A DNA stretch of 8,812 nt from Oceanicaulis sp. (GTDB taxonomy: Bacteria; Pseudomonadota; Alphaproteobacteria; Caulobacterales; Maricaulaceae). A program made the translations under genes and the position numbers. Positions 7,274-8,812 of the stretch are shown one piece after another. The notes beneath the pieces are model-generated. The model was not told the origin of the DNA. It was given only the letters and a program-made list of their open reading frames with translations, and searched no databases. Numbering within the stretch: position 1 is the first letter of the stretch; each line of letters begins with the position of its first letter. The stretch spans positions 1-8,812 of the forward strand of contig RKRX01000036.1 of the NCBI GenBank assembly GCA_007571185.1, written 5' to 3'.

Positions 7274-7569
7274 GTTTCCATCGCCGGGTGTGAAGGGGGT
7301 TTCGCTTCTGACTTTTTCATAAACTATTGATTAAAAGTAATTTTTCTGACCATATTGTGAGGAATTATCCTACAAAGTGCCATGACCTATTCTGTCGACT
7401 ATTGGTTGATGATACGCTCTGAATTTGGCTACGGTGGCATACCCCCTTCCCTCCAAGAATCGATGGCGTCTCCAACGCCGCCATGATATGTCGCCCGCTT
7501 TAAGATGTCACCAAATTTCGGTTATATTTCTTTCAAAGGTTTCCAGACCCTTCACCCCGAAGGAAAGCT
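7274..7569. other. Non-coding stretch between the mobile remnants and the minus-strand membrane protein gene
   Basis: No convincing gene is present. A 34-codon frame at 7382-7486 on the plus strand (starts MTYSVDYWLMIRSEFG) has no Shine-Dalgarno site. A promoter-like pair TTGATT (7327-7332) and CATATT (7351-7356), 18 bases apart, lies in an AT-rich patch but has no clear gene to serve. ATGGCG and CGCCAT at 7463-7484 form a 6-bp inverted repeat without a T-tract, so I do not call a terminator for the minus-strand gene ending at 7570. Confidence 0.4.
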
Positions 7570-8760
7570 CTACGCCATCGTCAGGTCACGTTTCATCTGG
7601 CGTATGAAATGACGGTCCTTTTTTGTTAGTTTGTAGATCCTGAAAAGCCGTGCACCCCCGAGGATTTTACGACGCTTCAGCCAACGGGGATCAGCTTCTT
7701 GCATGTCTAGATTTACCCCAGTAGGTTTACCCTCTGAAGGGTTCAGAGAGGTAAGGAGAAAATCTGCTTCACGTCGACACTTAACTGGACCATACTGAGG
7801 AACGGCTAGAAATACTTTGTTTGGTTCTGAATACCAAAGGTAAACTTCAAGGATCTTGACAATTTGTGACATCTGTGCCCGTTTTTCATCCGGCAATTTC
7901 CGGGCGGAATTCATAAATTCCTCCTGGCGGCTGGTTAGTTTTCCATTTTTATGCGAGTCTGATACGCTGGTATAAATCAGAATGATGAGCGCCAGCTCAA
8001 CTGCTCCGGCCAACATGATCGAAGAATCAACAGCGGCAGAGATTGGCGCGTCGCATGCGTCCCAAAGCCCTGTCAGGCTACCGAAGCGTTTCATAATACA
8101 CAAGGCGGTGTCATCCAGACCAGCGGATTCAGACCGGGGTGCTGAAAGCGGCAGGTCAATCCGCCTTGAAATCGTTTCAGCGACCTCGCTGAGGGATTGA
8201 GCAAAGTGTTCATCGCGGCACTCAACGGTGCGTCCGGTATCAGGATCGGTTATTGGAGCGCTAAGCTCCTGCGCCAACCCTCGAAGTGTTGCAGCGATTT
8301 GCGGCTGTTTCGTATTTCCCCTGAGTTCCGCAGCCTCTGCATAAAGTTCCCGTTGGGTATCAACACTGTCGGCTGAGGCGAATTGTACAGCGAGAGTGCG
8401 CGCATTGCTTGCAAGAATGGATGCATCTTCGGCGGCTTGCTCCAGAGCTGCCGCTTGTCGTTGCCGCAGTCGACATTTCGGCCCACAATTCTGGCGGTTT
8501 GACAGGTCATTGGTACAGGTGATGTCCCCCCTTTTCTCAGCCAGCGCCAATGACGAAGCCTCCTCAGACAAAGAGATCAGCTGTGCCCCCAGATCGGAAT
8601 ACGCATCGGCAAAGCTTCGATTGGGGGATGATACCTGAGCGCCTGCATACCGTTGCTTGTGAGCTTGTATATCCGTCGAGCTGATCACCAAGCTGAGACT
8701 AGAAGCAGCTCCGACTCCACTAACGACCGAGGCACCCAGGGGAACCAACAAATGAGGCAA
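7570..8760 (-). CDS. Hypothetical membrane protein with a cysteine-rich domain between two hydrophobic segments
   Basis: I do not recognise this 396-residue protein. From TTG 8760 it has a hydrophobic, Ala/Ser/Val-rich N-terminus (about 4-28) and an Ala/Glu-rich, probably helical region (about 45-200). A second hydrophobic segment follows (about 243-265, SIMLAGAVELALIILIYTS), then a basic C-terminal domain (about 270-396, ending RIYKLTKKDRHFIRQMKRDL). Six of the seven cysteines (82, 92, 96, 181, 221, 236) lie between the two hydrophobic segments, as expected if that part is periplasmic with disulfides; Cys328 is outside. The positively charged residues after the second segment favour a cytoplasmic tail. 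No Shine-Dalgarno site precedes TTG 8760. The same frame upstream reads MDWPVALVKSVLQI from ATG 8811 and then hits an amber codon at 8769-8767, so the true start may lie further upstream and the gene may be broken. It is divergent in orientation from the core genes. Function unknown. Confidence 0.6.
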   Translation of the reverse strand: MPHLLVPLGASVVSGVGAASSLSLVISSTDIQAHKQRYAGAQVSSPNRSFADAYSDLGAQLISLSEEASSLALAEKRGDITCTNDLSNRQNCGPKCRLRQRQAAALEQAAEDASILASNARTLAVQFASADSVDTQRELYAEAAELRGNTKQPQIAATLRGLAQELSAPITDPDTGRTVECRDEHFAQSLSEVAETISRRIDLPLSAPRSESAGLDDTALCIMKRFGSLTGLWDACDAPISAAVDSSIMLAGAVELALIILIYTSVSDSHKNGKLTSRQEEFMNSARKLPDEKRAQMSQIVKILEVYLWYSEPNKVFLAVPQYGPVKCRREADFLLTSLNPSEGKPTGVNLDMQEADPRWLKRRKILGGARLFRIYKLTKKDRHFIRQMKRDLTMA

Positions 8761-8812
8761 TAAGGTCTATATCTGTAGGACCGACTTCACTAAAGCAACA
8801 GGCCAGTCCATC

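Noticed and set aside
7425..7607. 60-codon plus-strand frame overlapping the end of the membrane protein gene
   Set aside because: There is no ribosome site, its composition is not gene-like, and it overlaps the better-supported minus-strand gene.
1..8812. CRISPR array, tRNA or rRNA gene
   Set aside because: No regularly spaced direct repeats and no cloverleaf or rRNA-like sequence were seen.

Overview
The window looks like chromosomal DNA of an alphaproteobacterium. A group such as Maricaulales, Hyphomonadaceae or Caulobacterales is likely, but this rests only on protein style and gene order. The first half (about 1-4757) is GC-rich core genome on the + strand. It holds ptsP (enzyme I of the nitrogen phosphotransferase system), a RodZ-like membrane protein with a cytoplasmic helix-turn-helix, ispG (4Fe-4S enzyme of the MEP isoprenoid pathway) and a small thioredoxin-fold protein of the ArsC/Spx family. 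The rodZ-ispG order is the same as in E. coli, and the two genes overlap here, so they are probably co-transcribed.

Directly after the ArsC-like stop codon the character changes. From 4758 to about 7300 the DNA is AT-richer and looks acquired and partly decayed. It contains: a minus-strand reading frame with one in-frame stop; an apparently intact Na+/solute symporter of the PutP/SSS family (start best placed at GTG 5113); a downstream reading frame coupled to it by ATGA that stops after 17 codons; about 340 bp with no recognisable gene; and a broken IS256-family transposase with an internal deletion, a frameshift and a premature stop. Two 60-bp segments, 43/60 identical and in inverted orientation (4800-4859 and 7214-7273), lie on either side of this block and may be old ends of a mobile unit.

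The last part (7570-8760, minus strand) encodes a membrane protein that I do not recognise. It has two hydrophobic segments separated by about 215 residues containing six cysteines, plus a basic C-terminal domain. Its start is poorly supported. The same frame continues upstream through one amber codon to the window edge, so it may be a disrupted gene.

I do not see an obviously complete new system. The most unusual material is the inverted-repeat-flanked symporter block and the six-cysteine membrane protein.
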